Below, one piece after another: positions 1 through 8,471 of a DNA stretch of 64,000 nucleotides. The notes under the pieces were generated by a model, which did not search any database, had not been told where the DNA came from, and worked only from the letters and a program-made list of their open reading frames with translations. The stretch is from Treponema sp. UBA4873 (GTDB lineage: Bacteria; Spirochaetota; Spirochaetia; Treponematales; Treponemataceae): contig DHDP01000012.1 of NCBI GenBank assembly GCA_002399405.1, positions 186,001-250,000 on the forward strand. The letters run 5' to 3'. Every line of letters begins with the position of its first letter. Position 1 is the stretch's first letter. The position numbers and the translations under genes are program-made.

Positions 1-2
1 CT

Positions 3-272
3 TCCGTTCCAGAACGCTGGAAGGGAACCGAAAACGATTTGTATCATACGCTGCTCGACAGGCGGCTCGAACCTTCCGAGGTAATATCGGCAATCGCTGC
101 AATGTCAGCGTGCAAAGCTGCCGTAAAAGACGGAGGATTCCTCGACGACGATACCGCAACGCAGCTCGTCGCCGAAACATTCGCCCTTCCCGACCCTCAC
201 TGTCCGCACGGACGCCCTGTCTGGACGACAATCACGCGCGACCAGCTGTTCGCACTCGTAAAGCGGACTTAA
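3..272 (+). CDS. mutL: DNA mismatch repair protein MutL, C-terminal end (partial)
   Basis: This is the last ~89 codons of MutL, the mismatch-repair mediator whose C-terminal half dimerises and, in species lacking MutH, carries endonuclease activity. The reading frame is open at the left edge, so the gene starts outside the window. Visible here are the conserved ACKAAVK segment followed by an acidic helix and the signature CPHGRP motif near the end. ACK and CPHGRP are parts of the MutL endonuclease and zinc site seen in MutL proteins such as that of Bacillus. This suggests, as is known for most non-enteric bacteria, that the protein is nicking-competent. The stop at 270-272 lies 9 bases from the end of the convergent TPR gene. 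The TTG at position 39 is internal and not a start. Confidence 0.9.
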   Translation, partial: SVPERWKGTENDLYHTLLDRRLEPSEVISAIAAMSACKAAVKDGGFLDDDTATQLVAETFALPDPHCPHGRPVWTTITRDQLFALVKRT

Positions 273-281
273 GGACACAGG

Positions 282-2357
282 CTACTTCGTACCGCCTGCC
301 GCCGTGAGGAGTTTGTCAACTTCGTCTTTACGGTACGAAGACTGCTTCGACTGCACGTAAAGAAGATATTTTTCCGCCGACGGATTGTCCTGAAGCGACA
401 TGCAGACTTTTGCAAGCTCGATGTACGCGTCCCAGTCAGCGTTGTCGAGCCTGAGCAGTTCAAGATACGTCGTCTTCGCGTTGTCGTACTGACCGTCGCT
501 CGCGAACGTCTGCGCAAGATTCGAGCGCACCACGTTGTTGTTCGGATCAAGTTTGAGCGCGTTCTGAAAATAGAAAACAGCATTCTTATAATCCTTCTTT
601 TTGAGATACGCGCTTCCCAGATCGTTGTTCGCTTCAAAATTATTCTTATCCTGATTATACGCCTGTGTAAAAAGCTGCAGCGCCATGTCGATATTCGGCG
701 GATCCATGTTCAGGTACATGACGCCGAGATTGATTTTCGTCTTCCCGTGATTCGGGTTAAGCGTGAGCACCTCGCTGTACAGCGGAATGGCATCATCTTT
801 TTTGCCGGTTTCATCAAGCATGAGCGCGTAATTGTACACGACGTTCGCTTCAGCATTCATGTCTTTGAGCGCGTCTTTCGTGTCATACGCTTTTTTTGCA
901 TACGACACAGCTTCCGCCGTCTTTTTCTCCGCATACAGCGTCGTCGAAAGATTGTAATACGTCGCAGGATCCTTCTCGTCGGGGCTTAAGAGCGCAAGCG
1001 CCTTACGGTAACTGTCTTCCGACGCCCCGTAATTTCCCGAAGCATAATACACAGTGCCGAGTTCCCTGAGCGCATCCCCGTTCACATTGTTAATCCGGAT
1101 AACGTTGTTGTATGCGGTTAAAGCGCCCTGCTGGTCTCCGCGCTTCACGAGCAGCCGGGCTTCCTCGAGGTACGCCTTTTCATAACGCGGATCAATATCC
1201 CTCGCCTTTCTGAACGAGTCGAGCGCATCCTTTTCCCTTCCCAAACGGAGGTACGACAATCCGAGATTGTACTGCGCAGGAGAAAAATCTTTTCTGAACT
1301 GCACGCACGACTGGAATGAAGAGCCCGCTTCACTGTATTTTTTGAGCAGATACTGGACTTTGCCTAAATTGTAAAAATACAGGTAATTGGAATTGTCAGA
1401 GGTCACCGCTTTAGTAAGTTCGTTAAGCGCAGTCTGTCTGTCCTTTTTGTCGAGCGCGTCCATTCCGAGTATGTAATGCGCCGCCGGATCGTTCGGCGTT
1501 TTTGACACCGCCGACTGTGCATACGAGACTGCGGCGTCTTCAAGCAGTTTCTGCTGCGCCGCATCGGAAGCCTTCTGCGACGCGTCATACAGGAGAGACG
1601 CTATCTGCGAATTCTTGCTGCCGGAAAATGCCGGCTCCCCGTCGGAAATGGGCAGATTTTTCTGCGCCGCGCTGAAATGTGCAAGCGCAGAATCTATGTT
1701 CCCTGTCGCAAGCGCAGTCTTTCCCTGTGCAATTTCGTCATTGACAGACTGAATCTCCTTTTGAAGCGCCTTGTTCTTCCTGGCAAGCTCTTCCTCGGCA
1801 GCTTTGCGTGAGGCATCTTCCTGCTTCCGCTGTTCCTCCGCAGCTTTCGCCTGCGCAGCTTTTTCATCGGCAGCTTCCTGCTCTTTTTGAGCCTGAAGGC
1901 GCTCCTTTTCAAGCATATCAGTCATAGTCCGCTGATTTTTCTGCGCTTCCGCGCTGCTTTTCGCAAGTTCGTCCTTCATCGAGTCGAGCGACGACTGCAC
2001 AGCTTTCGTGATGCCCGACGTATCGATATTAACGTTCACGTCGGACTGACCGCCGGCATTTTCCGAAGCCGGTTTCTTACCTTCCTTGAGCGCTATTATT
2101 TTGTCCATAAGAGCAAGCGCATCCCTGTCGTCCGCATTCTTCACAAGAAGTCCGTCGAGCAGATTCATGGCGCGGTCGTATTCGCCCTTATCTGTATACA
2201 TCTGCACAAGTGCAAGCGTATTTTTCCGCCCGGAGTTACCCGAGCCGGACAACCGTATACCGGCCAAAATGCACAAAACGATAACGGCCGCCGTTCCGCC
2301 TAAAACAACCGCCTTCTGTTTCGCGGTACGTTTATTCCACCAATCAGCAATATTCAT
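282..2357 (-). CDS. membrane-anchored TPR protein with coiled coil (691 aa)
   Basis: A large tetratricopeptide-repeat scaffold. Residues ~16-35 form one transmembrane segment near the N-terminus, with a basic cytoplasmic-side flank and no signal peptidase site, so most of the protein should face the periplasm. A TPR-like unit follows at ~45-90, then a long Ala/Glu/Lys/Gln-rich coiled coil at ~125-210, then a near-continuous array of TPR units from ~285 to the end, recognisable by repeated LG..Y, A..Y.KAL and DPN spacing. No catalytic motif is seen, so a role in assembling envelope or secretion complexes is an inference. It sits 14 bases downstream of another exported TPR gene in the same direction and is probably co-transcribed with it. 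Confidence 0.8.
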   Translation of the reverse strand: MNIADWWNKRTAKQKAVVLGGTAAVIVLCILAGIRLSGSGNSGRKNTLALVQMYTDKGEYDRAMNLLDGLLVKNADDRDALALMDKIIALKEGKKPASENAGGQSDVNVNIDTSGITKAVQSSLDSMKDELAKSSAEAQKNQRTMTDMLEKERLQAQKEQEAADEKAAQAKAAEEQRKQEDASRKAAEEELARKNKALQKEIQSVNDEIAQGKTALATGNIDSALAHFSAAQKNLPISDGEPAFSGSKNSQIASLLYDASQKASDAAQQKLLEDAAVSYAQSAVSKTPNDPAAHYILGMDALDKKDRQTALNELTKAVTSDNSNYLYFYNLGKVQYLLKKYSEAGSSFQSCVQFRKDFSPAQYNLGLSYLRLGREKDALDSFRKARDIDPRYEKAYLEEARLLVKRGDQQGALTAYNNVIRINNVNGDALRELGTVYYASGNYGASEDSYRKALALLSPDEKDPATYYNLSTTLYAEKKTAEAVSYAKKAYDTKDALKDMNAEANVVYNYALMLDETGKKDDAIPLYSEVLTLNPNHGKTKINLGVMYLNMDPPNIDMALQLFTQAYNQDKNNFEANNDLGSAYLKKKDYKNAVFYFQNALKLDPNNNVVRSNLAQTFASDGQYDNAKTTYLELLRLDNADWDAYIELAKVCMSLQDNPSAEKYLLYVQSKQSSYRKDEVDKLLTAAGGTK

Positions 2358-2371
2358 AATCCTGCCTGTAA

Positions 2372-3148
2372 TTAGTCAAGTTCCGGTTCCGAATCGTAGT
2401 TTATCGTGTCTTCGGTGCCGGACGTCATATTTTCCGTGCTCGTGTCCTGCAGCGAATTAGCCACATCCTCGAGCAGTTTCCTCCGCCGTTCTTCTTCAGC
2501 CGCTTTCAGTGCCGTTTCCTCCGCAGCCTTCTGAGCCGCAAGTCTGTCCTGTTCGGCCTTCAGCGCAGCCTCTTCCTCCTGCCGTTTCTTTTCCTGTTCG
2601 GCCGCCGCCACCGCATCCGCAGCGCGTTTGTCCAGTTCCGCGCGGATAAGAGCTATCATCTGATTTATCCGGGCGCTCTGCGGATCATCGGGAGCAATGC
2701 GGAGGAACAAAGAGTAATCGTCAACCGCATCGGAAAGCTTGTCCTGCTTCAGCCGCGCGTTCGCCCTGTTCAGGACAGCCGGTGTAAAATCGGGCGACGC
2801 CGCAAGCGCAAGCGAATAGTAACTGTCCGCCTTTGCATAATCAGCGGCGGCAAAAGCCGCGTTTCCTGCATTATACGCAAGTATCTTCTTATTCGTCCCG
2901 GGAACAGAAAGACCTTTTTCGAACGCCGCAACCGATTTCACGAACTGCCCCGTCTGATAGTATGCCAGTCCCAGATAGTTGTACGCATCGGAAGACGCTG
3001 TTCCCGATGCTATGTCGGCTTCGAGAAGCGGAGCTGCGTCAGCCGGTCTGTTGTTTTTGAAAAGTCTTTCGCCTTCCGTTTCCGCGTGCATTACGGGCAT
3101 CATGCACAAAAATGCGGCAGCGGCTGCAATCAGTTTTATCCTCATCAT
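2372..3148 (-). CDS. exported TPR protein with charged coiled-coil tail (258 aa)
   Basis: The start is placed at the MMRIKL methionine (3148) because an AGAGG Shine-Dalgarno lies 10 bases upstream and a signal peptide begins there (hydrophobic stretch followed by VMHA and then ETEGERL). A longer reading begins at 3181 but adds 11 residues without signal character. After the signal peptide come about three TPR units (residues ~20-150), then a strongly charged Glu/Lys/Ala coiled coil (~165-225) and an acidic C-terminus. It is the first gene of a two-gene operon with the 691-residue TPR protein, and the two share the same architecture of TPR plus coiled coil. No enzymatic motif is visible. A periplasmic scaffold or assembly factor is the most that can be inferred. 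Confidence 0.75.
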   Translation of the reverse strand: MMRIKLIAAAAAFLCMMPVMHAETEGERLFKNNRPADAAPLLEADIASGTASSDAYNYLGLAYYQTGQFVKSVAAFEKGLSVPGTNKKILAYNAGNAAFAAADYAKADSYYSLALAASPDFTPAVLNRANARLKQDKLSDAVDDYSLFLRIAPDDPQSARINQMIALIRAELDKRAADAVAAAEQEKKRQEEEAALKAEQDRLAAQKAAEETALKAAEEERRRKLLEDVANSLQDTSTENMTSGTEDTINYDSEPELD

Positions 3149-3239
3149 TTCAGTCTGGCCTCTATTACATATAGTAAACATTTGACATACTTACATAAAT
3201 CGACTACTCTTTTATGCATATGTAGAATATCATTTTTCT

Positions 3240-3278
3240 TAGTATTATAATATAGGAACATAGTATTATAATAATAGG
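3240..3278 (+). promoter_or_regulatory. imperfect tandem repeat carrying two TATAAT boxes
   Basis: Two copies of TAGTATTATAATA followed by TAGG (3240-3256 and 3261-3278) each contain a perfect TATAAT. They lie 30-60 bases ahead of the TPR/Mrr-like gene, which has a good Shine-Dalgarno (CCGGAGGA). I see no convincing -35 box at normal spacing for either. The region is also the divergent promoter region for the minus-strand TPR operon. Tandem start sites are plausible but unproven. Confidence 0.4.
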
Positions 3279-3307
3279 TAACACTCTAAATTCCGGAGGA
3301 TAGTTTT

Positions 3308-4675
3308 ATGGAATCTGTTCAGATCGCGATTATGGTAGTTCTTGGGGCCGGTGTCGCGAGTCTGCTTTTCTTCGTCATAAAATCAGTAAGCGCACCAAAA
3401 CGGGTTGAAGGAATCCAGAAACTGATAAATCAGGGAAAAGTATCACAGGCAATCAGGCTGGCCAAACAGATTCTCTCCAAAGATACGGCGAATTACCTTG
3501 CTCATTACTATCTCGGCAAAGCTTATGCTGCGGATAACCGGGCTGAACTTGCGCTTATGGAATATAAAATCGTCAATGAGAACGCAATTTTCGGCGAAGA
3601 TCTTCCGGAGCTTGATTTCCGCAGGGAAATGTCAGGGCTGTACATGAAGTTCAACCAGCAGCAGGACGCGCTCCGCGAATTTCTGCTGCTTACGAAACTT
3701 GAGCCGCACAACGCCGAAAATTTTTATACTATCGGCAAAATCTACGAGCAGCTGAACCGCGGAGATATGGCGCTCGGTTTTTTTCAGAAAGCGGTCGCGC
3801 TGAACAGGCGTCATGCAAAAGCCCATGCGGAAATCGGACTTATCCTGTATCACTCGAAACAGTTTTCGGAAGCGAAAAAAGAAATAGATCTTGCGCTCTC
3901 GCTGAGTCCTGAAACATATTCAGGTTATTATTACCTCGGAAAGATACTCAAGGATAACAAGGATTACGGAGCGGCCGTCAAAGCATTTGAAAAAGCCCAG
4001 CGCGATCCCGACTTCCGGCAGAAAGCGCTGATAGAGCGCGGCACGTGCTTTATGCTTGTAAACCGCATAGACAACGCGATCCCCGATCTGCAGCGCGCCG
4101 TCGAACAGGATAAGGACGGTTCAAAACAGGATACGCTGTATGCACGGTATTTTCTCGCCGCATGTTACGAAAAAAGCCGCAAAATCGAGAAGGCTATAGA
4201 ACAGTGGGAAATAATCTACAAAAAAAATCATTCGTTCAGGGATGTGACTGCGAAGCTCACCGAATACAAGGATCTGCAGTCTAACGACAGTCTCAAAGAC
4301 TATCTCACCAGCGGCGCGGAGGAATTCGCCGAAATATGCAAAAAAACTGCGCTGTCGGGACTTTTAATGTCGTCGCAAACCTGCGAGCCCATGAAATGGG
4401 GCTGCCAGATACTCGCCGTGGAACATAAAAGCGACGACTGGATGAACGTACGGAAACAACTGTATCTTCTCCGGTTTTACCGGGAAGCGGAACCGCTTGA
4501 AGACTCCGCCATCCGCGAAACACTCGACAAAATGAAAGAGCTTAACTGCACGAAGTCATATATTTTTGCAAGCGCAGGATTTACACGGACAGCGACAGGG
4601 TTTGCAGAAAACAGGCCAGTGGAACTTATAGGCAAAGAGAAACTTGAGCAGCTGCTTCAGAAGTCAGGTACATAA
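3308..4675 (+). CDS. membrane TPR protein with Mrr-like C-terminal domain (455 aa)
   Basis: Residues 7-28 form an N-terminal transmembrane anchor. Residues ~35-310 hold TPR units (for example YLAHYYLGKAYA and NFYTIGKIYEQL). The last ~120 residues are different: an EHK triad at 372-374 at the end of a beta strand, then helices, then a strand and AGFT..A..FAENRPVELI followed by a leucine-rich helix. That order and the final strand-loop-helix resemble the restriction-endonuclease-like Mrr fold, where QxK or ExK is catalytic. The acidic DGGID element normally preceding it is not recognisable, so the domain may be degenerate or non-nucleolytic. A clear CCGGAGGA Shine-Dalgarno supports the start. 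Its stop overlaps the next start (TAATG), so it is translationally coupled to the phosphoesterase. Confidence 0.75.
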   Translation: MESVQIAIMVVLGAGVASLLFFVIKSVSAPKRVEGIQKLINQGKVSQAIRLAKQILSKDTANYLAHYYLGKAYAADNRAELALMEYKIVNENAIFGEDLPELDFRREMSGLYMKFNQQQDALREFLLLTKLEPHNAENFYTIGKIYEQLNRGDMALGFFQKAVALNRRHAKAHAEIGLILYHSKQFSEAKKEIDLALSLSPETYSGYYYLGKILKDNKDYGAAVKAFEKAQRDPDFRQKALIERGTCFMLVNRIDNAIPDLQRAVEQDKDGSKQDTLYARYFLAACYEKSRKIEKAIEQWEIIYKKNHSFRDVTAKLTEYKDLQSNDSLKDYLTSGAEEFAEICKKTALSGLLMSSQTCEPMKWGCQILAVEHKSDDWMNVRKQLYLLRFYREAEPLEDSAIRETLDKMKELNCTKSYIFASAGFTRTATGFAENRPVELIGKEKLEQLLQKSGT

Positions 4676-5400
4676 TGAAAATACTCTGTGTCTCGGATCA
4701 GATTGATCCTCTTATCTACAATCAGAATGCCGTTAAATCGTTTCCTGATATAGATGTTATCCTGTGCGCAGGAGATCTCCCGATGGATTATGTCGATTTT
4801 ATTGTGTCGACATTCAATAAACCTACGTATTTCATTTTCGGCAACCATAATCTCACCGAATACCGCTATTACCATAAAGGCAGGACGCCGCCTGTCGCAC
4901 AGTATCAGTACGTTTCCCCTGCTGCGTCAATGACGGGCGGACACGGAGCTTTCTATGCGGGATTCCGCGTCATCAGGAACCGCAATCTTTCTTTCAAAGA
5001 TCCGGCGACCGGGAAAATAACGCCGCTGCTCATAGCCGGCGTTTCAGGGTCGATCAGGTATAACAACGGACTGAATCAGTATACGGACAGGCAGATGAAA
5101 AGCTGCCTTCTGCACATGATGCCCGCGCTCATTTACAACAAAATCCGCTACGGACGCTACCTCGACATACTGCTTACCCATGCTTCGCCCCGCCATGTCC
5201 ACGATCAGGAAGATCCGTGCCACAAAGGGTTCGAAAGCTTTAACTGGTTCATTAATAAATTCCAGCCTTCATATCTTGTGCACGGACACATACATCTGTA
5301 CGATATGCGGACCGAACGCATCACAAAAGTTAATAAGACAACAGTAGTCAATGCGTATGCTCATTGCGTTCTTGAGTTTCCGCAGGAGAACGCCGAATGA
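4675..5400 (+). CDS. calcineurin-like metallophosphoesterase (241 aa)
   Basis: A small cytoplasmic metal-dependent phosphoesterase. The family motifs are in order: SDQID at 7-11 (the usual DxH, here without the His), GDLP at 33-36, GNHN at 56-59, TH at 168-169 and GHIH at 204-207. Together these make the two-metal centre of calcineurin-like enzymes. The replaced His in motif I is a genuine deviation from the general consensus but may be normal for this subfamily. The substrate is unknown: nucleic acid, cyclic nucleotide and phosphoprotein are all possible. The start codon overlaps the stop of the TPR/Mrr-like gene and the stop overlaps the start of the ParB-like gene, so the three are probably made in fixed proportion and act together. 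Confidence 0.85.
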   Translation: MKILCVSDQIDPLIYNQNAVKSFPDIDVILCAGDLPMDYVDFIVSTFNKPTYFIFGNHNLTEYRYYHKGRTPPVAQYQYVSPAASMTGGHGAFYAGFRVIRNRNLSFKDPATGKITPLLIAGVSGSIRYNNGLNQYTDRQMKSCLLHMMPALIYNKIRYGRYLDILLTHASPRHVHDQEDPCHKGFESFNWFINKFQPSYLVHGHIHLYDMRTERITKVNKTTVVNAYAHCVLEFPQENAE

Positions 5401-6323
5401 ATTCCAGCTTTTATGCAGCCCAGACCGAGGACGACTTTTCGAAAGCGCGCAACAAAGCGCTCTTCAATGAAATACAGCATTTCATGAATCCCGAAGAAGC
5501 CACCCTTATTTCGTTCACCGACATAAAATCGCTGCTCAAGCCGAAAGACGAAGTATATATGGGAATGAAGACTATCCCCGTCGATAAAATCGTAGGCAGC
5601 GAAGGAAGATACAAGGATTTCGACAATCAGTTCTTCCCGAAAAGCAATTTTCTCAAGGAACGGTGGGAACACGTCGACGAAGCAGCCATTCAGGCTATCA
5701 TGCTTCCTCCCGTCAAAGTATACGAACTCGCAGGCCTGTATTTTGTGCGCGACGGCAATCATCGTGTTTCCGTCGCAAAGATGCGCGGTACGGAATTCAT
5801 CGACGCCGAAGTCGTTTCGCTGCAGAGCGAAATAAAGCTCAGAGCGATGGATACGCTCAAGGGAATGGTCAGGCAGATTATCTTCTATGAAAAACGCGTC
5901 TTTTACTCCGAAACAAATTTCGGCGATATAACTGATTTCTGGGGACTTGATTTCTCCACCGCGGGCCAGTACGACGTCGTCTACAATCATATCCTTACGC
6001 ATAAATACTATCTTAACCTGAAACGCACCGATGAAATTTCCATGGAAGACGCAATCATATCGTGGTATACGACAGTATATTCTCCCATCATCGACGTAAT
6101 CAAAAAAAAGCACGTGATGCGGTATTTTAAACACCGCACGGAAAGCGATCTCTATGTCTGGATAATCAAATACTGGGACGAACTCAAAAAAAAGTTCGGA
6201 AATGACTTCAAACTCGACGACGCGGTCGCCTCATTCAGAAAAAAGGAACGGTATAGCTTTCTTAACAAACTGATCAATATGTTTCAGCGTATTCTGGTAA
6301 AACGAAGCATCAAATCGAGTTGA
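5397..6323 (+). CDS. ParB/sulfiredoxin-fold domain protein (308 aa)
   Basis: The N-terminal half has a ParB/Srx-like core: IPVDKIVGSEGR at ~60-71, then an LPPVKVYEL strand and the signature VRDGNHRVSVAK at 118-128. GNHR corresponds to the nucleotide-binding G(D/N)xR(R/H) loop of ParB-like proteins. There is no helix-turn-helix or partition partner, so chromosome segregation (ParB/Spo0J) is not suggested. The C-terminal half is helical and basic with no motif I recognise. A GGAG Shine-Dalgarno lies inside the upstream gene, and the ATGA overlap couples it to the metallophosphoesterase. Function is unknown. CTP- or ATP-dependent switching or nuclease activity is possible by analogy with the fold. 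Confidence 0.7.
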   Translation: MNSSFYAAQTEDDFSKARNKALFNEIQHFMNPEEATLISFTDIKSLLKPKDEVYMGMKTIPVDKIVGSEGRYKDFDNQFFPKSNFLKERWEHVDEAAIQAIMLPPVKVYELAGLYFVRDGNHRVSVAKMRGTEFIDAEVVSLQSEIKLRAMDTLKGMVRQIIFYEKRVFYSETNFGDITDFWGLDFSTAGQYDVVYNHILTHKYYLNLKRTDEISMEDAIISWYTTVYSPIIDVIKKKHVMRYFKHRTESDLYVWIIKYWDELKKKFGNDFKLDDAVASFRKKERYSFLNKLINMFQRILVKRSIKSS

Positions 6324-6342
6324 TGTTTTTGATTTTTAAAAC

Positions 6343-6371
6343 TTGACGATGAAATAGTTCAATGGTAGAAT
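6343..6371 (+). promoter_or_regulatory. sigma-70-type promoter of the rsbU-like operon
   Basis: TTGACG (6343-6348) and TAGAAT (6366-6371) are separated by exactly 17 bases. This gives a start near 6378 and a leader of about 28 bases carrying AGGAG ahead of a TTG start codon. Confidence 0.75.
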
Positions 6372-6405
6372 GGATAGGACGAAAATATAGCAGGAGAAAA
6401 AAAAC

Positions 6406-8070
6406 TTGTATTCACTAGACTCTTTTACGAATGTACCGTTGATAATTTCTGCAGTTGCCGGTTTGTTGTTAATCAGTCTGCTTGCAGTGATAAAATACCG
6501 TAATACAGCAAAAATAAGTTTTATTTTTTATGTTGTTCTTGTAGTTTTGATTGCGGGAATTATTTACACAGTTTCTACGTCCCATACAATTTATCTTGCA
6601 TGTACTATTCTTGCAGCTGAAATTCTTGTACTCCCCTATCTTATAATACTTGCATCGGGTATTTCCATCAAACGGGAAAAGAAAGCGAAACAGAAATCCG
6701 CAGAAGCGGAAAAAGCGGAATCGTCGCCGGGAAAAGCAGACGCCGTTACGCTCGAACGCTATGAAAAAATACTCGCAGTAAACAGGGATTTTACGGTAAA
6801 AGCTGCGAACATGTTCTCGGATGAAGACAGCCTGGATAAATTTCTCGGTTACTTCAACAAAAAACTAACGGAGACGACTCATGCCGACGGATGTGTTATT
6901 CTTCTTGCCGATGAATTCGACAACATTCTGGCAGTCCGTTCCATGTCGGGGTCGTTTCCTCCGCCGTATAAACTTCCTGATGACCTTCCGCATAAGCCGG
7001 TACGCATTGAAACTAATTTCCGGTACGCACAGTTTCCGCTGCAGGACAATGTATTCGGGAATGTCGCCTCCGGCGGTGAACCTGTTCTTATCCCCGATTC
7101 TTCAAAAGATACGCGCATCTATCAGAACGGGCCGGAAGACTTCCTTGCGTGCGGCAGCTACATTTTTGTGCCTATCAAGATAAACGACGAAGTTACCGGC
7201 GTCGCTTCTCTTTCACGCAATCCCGATAAGGAAAAATTCGGAGCGGCGGAATTCGAAGATGCAAAAATCATCACCGAAGCCGCTTCAACCGCACTCAAAC
7301 CGCTTTTCAGCTTCCTCGAATACAGCGAACACAGCGAACTTACAAAGGAAGGCGATATTGCTGCGAAGTTTCAGAAACAGCTTCTGCCGGAGAAACTCCC
7401 CGCCGTCACAAATGTATCTCTCGGCTGCTGGTCGTCGACGGCAGAGAATGTGTGCGGCGACTACTACGACGTGATATTCTCCAGAAGAGACCGCGTCTCA
7501 TATATCATGGCTGATATCGCGGGCAAAGGAATGAACTCTTTCACGGTCATGGTCATGGTTCGTGCCATGCTCCGCCTTATTGTCAATACGCCGCAGAGTG
7601 CAGGAACAATTCTGAGCTGGGCAAATAAAGGCATCTGTGCGGAAAATTCGAATATCGATCATTTTGCAAGCGTTGCGCTCATAAATTACAACCCGCTGAA
7701 CAGCGAGGCACAGATAACAACGTGCGGTATAAATCCCGTTCTGCTGTATTCGGCAAAAACAAACACGATTTCAAAGATATCGGGTGCCGGTGAACCGCTT
7801 GGCGTTGAAAAAGAAACTGTTTATAAAGATATAAACATTAAACTTGCCTCCGGCGATATTCTCGTAACATGCACCGACGGCTTACTTGAATCTCTTAATG
7901 AATTTGGTATACAATATTCACTTACCAGCCTGATGAAGGTCGTTGAAACGAATCATCAACTTTCAGGACGTGATATTGCAAACCGTGTAAAAGATGATAT
8001 AAAGAAATACTGCGGCAACACACAGCAGTACGACGACCAGAGTCTTATGGTCATAAAAATTCAGGGGTAA
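6406..8070 (+). CDS. membrane GAF / SpoIIE-type PP2C phosphatase (RsbU-like)
   Basis: The output phosphatase of a partner-switching pathway: it dephosphorylates a STAS anti-anti-sigma protein, which can then bind the anti-sigma kinase. The TTG start is chosen because AGGAG lies 9 bases before it and translation then begins with a three-helix membrane region (~11-29, 37-56, 62-84). A GAF-like sensor domain follows (~115-300), then the PPM/SpoIIE catalytic domain (~325-552) with its metal ligands: CGDYYDV, MADIAGKG, CTDGLLES and YDDQSLMVI. All key acidic residues are present, so it should be active. It heads an operon with the STAS and HATPase genes immediately downstream, the expected target and kinase. 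The GAF ligand is unknown. Confidence 0.9.
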   Translation: MYSLDSFTNVPLIISAVAGLLLISLLAVIKYRNTAKISFIFYVVLVVLIAGIIYTVSTSHTIYLACTILAAEILVLPYLIILASGISIKREKKAKQKSAEAEKAESSPGKADAVTLERYEKILAVNRDFTVKAANMFSDEDSLDKFLGYFNKKLTETTHADGCVILLADEFDNILAVRSMSGSFPPPYKLPDDLPHKPVRIETNFRYAQFPLQDNVFGNVASGGEPVLIPDSSKDTRIYQNGPEDFLACGSYIFVPIKINDEVTGVASLSRNPDKEKFGAAEFEDAKIITEAASTALKPLFSFLEYSEHSELTKEGDIAAKFQKQLLPEKLPAVTNVSLGCWSSTAENVCGDYYDVIFSRRDRVSYIMADIAGKGMNSFTVMVMVRAMLRLIVNTPQSAGTILSWANKGICAENSNIDHFASVALINYNPLNSEAQITTCGINPVLLYSAKTNTISKISGAGEPLGVEKETVYKDINIKLASGDILVTCTDGLLESLNEFGIQYSLTSLMKVVETNHQLSGRDIANRVKDDIKKYCGNTQQYDDQSLMVIKIQG

Positions 8071-8081
8071 GGAGCTTCTGT

Positions 8082-8420
8082 ATGGAACTTAAAATAAGAA
8101 AAAATGGAGATGTATACATCATCGATGTTAATGGCGAAATGGATCTTTACAACTCCTATAAGCTTAAAGAGCTTGTTATGAAGATGCTCGAAAAAAATGT
8201 AAAAATCTTCATTATCAACCTCGAGCAGGTAGACTACATCGATTCGTCCGGAATCGGTGCGTTGATTTATATCTGTTCCACAATCAAAAAAATGAACCTG
8301 AAGCTTTCAATTGCAAATATTCACGGTTCCGTAAAAAAGGTTATTGAGCTTACAAAACTTATGGGATATTTCCCGATTTCCAACAGCGTAGAAGAAGCAC
8401 TTCTGATGGTTAAGGAGTAA
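8082..8420 (+). CDS. STAS-domain anti-anti-sigma factor (RsbV/SpoIIAA type)
   Basis: A 112-residue single STAS domain. The diagnostic loop YIDSSGIGALIY sits at 52-63; the second serine of DSSG (Ser56) is the residue phosphorylated by the cognate kinase in SpoIIAA/RsbV. Only the unphosphorylated form binds the kinase, so this protein links the upstream phosphatase to the downstream HATPase protein. Start at 8082 is preceded by GGAG, 11 bases after the phosphatase stop. Length and motif match the family closely. Which sigma factor or other partner is finally controlled cannot be read from this window. Confidence 0.92.
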   Translation: MELKIRKNGDVYIIDVNGEMDLYNSYKLKELVMKMLEKNVKIFIINLEQVDYIDSSGIGALIYICSTIKKMNLKLSIANIHGSVKKVIELTKLMGYFPISNSVEEALLMVKE

Positions 8421-8471
8421 GTTTTTCTATCAGCTGTTTGCAACATCTTTTTACCTTAGGAGTTTTTAATT

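Noticed and set aside
5397..6323. ParB-like gene considered as chromosome-partition parB
   Set aside because: There is no helix-turn-helix, no parA neighbour and no parS-like site; only the ParB/Srx nucleotide-binding core is shared.
3308..6323. Trio considered as a defence island
   Set aside because: No mobile-element genes, composition shift or other defence genes surround it, and the overlapping layout looks like a stable core operon; kept only as a question in the findings.
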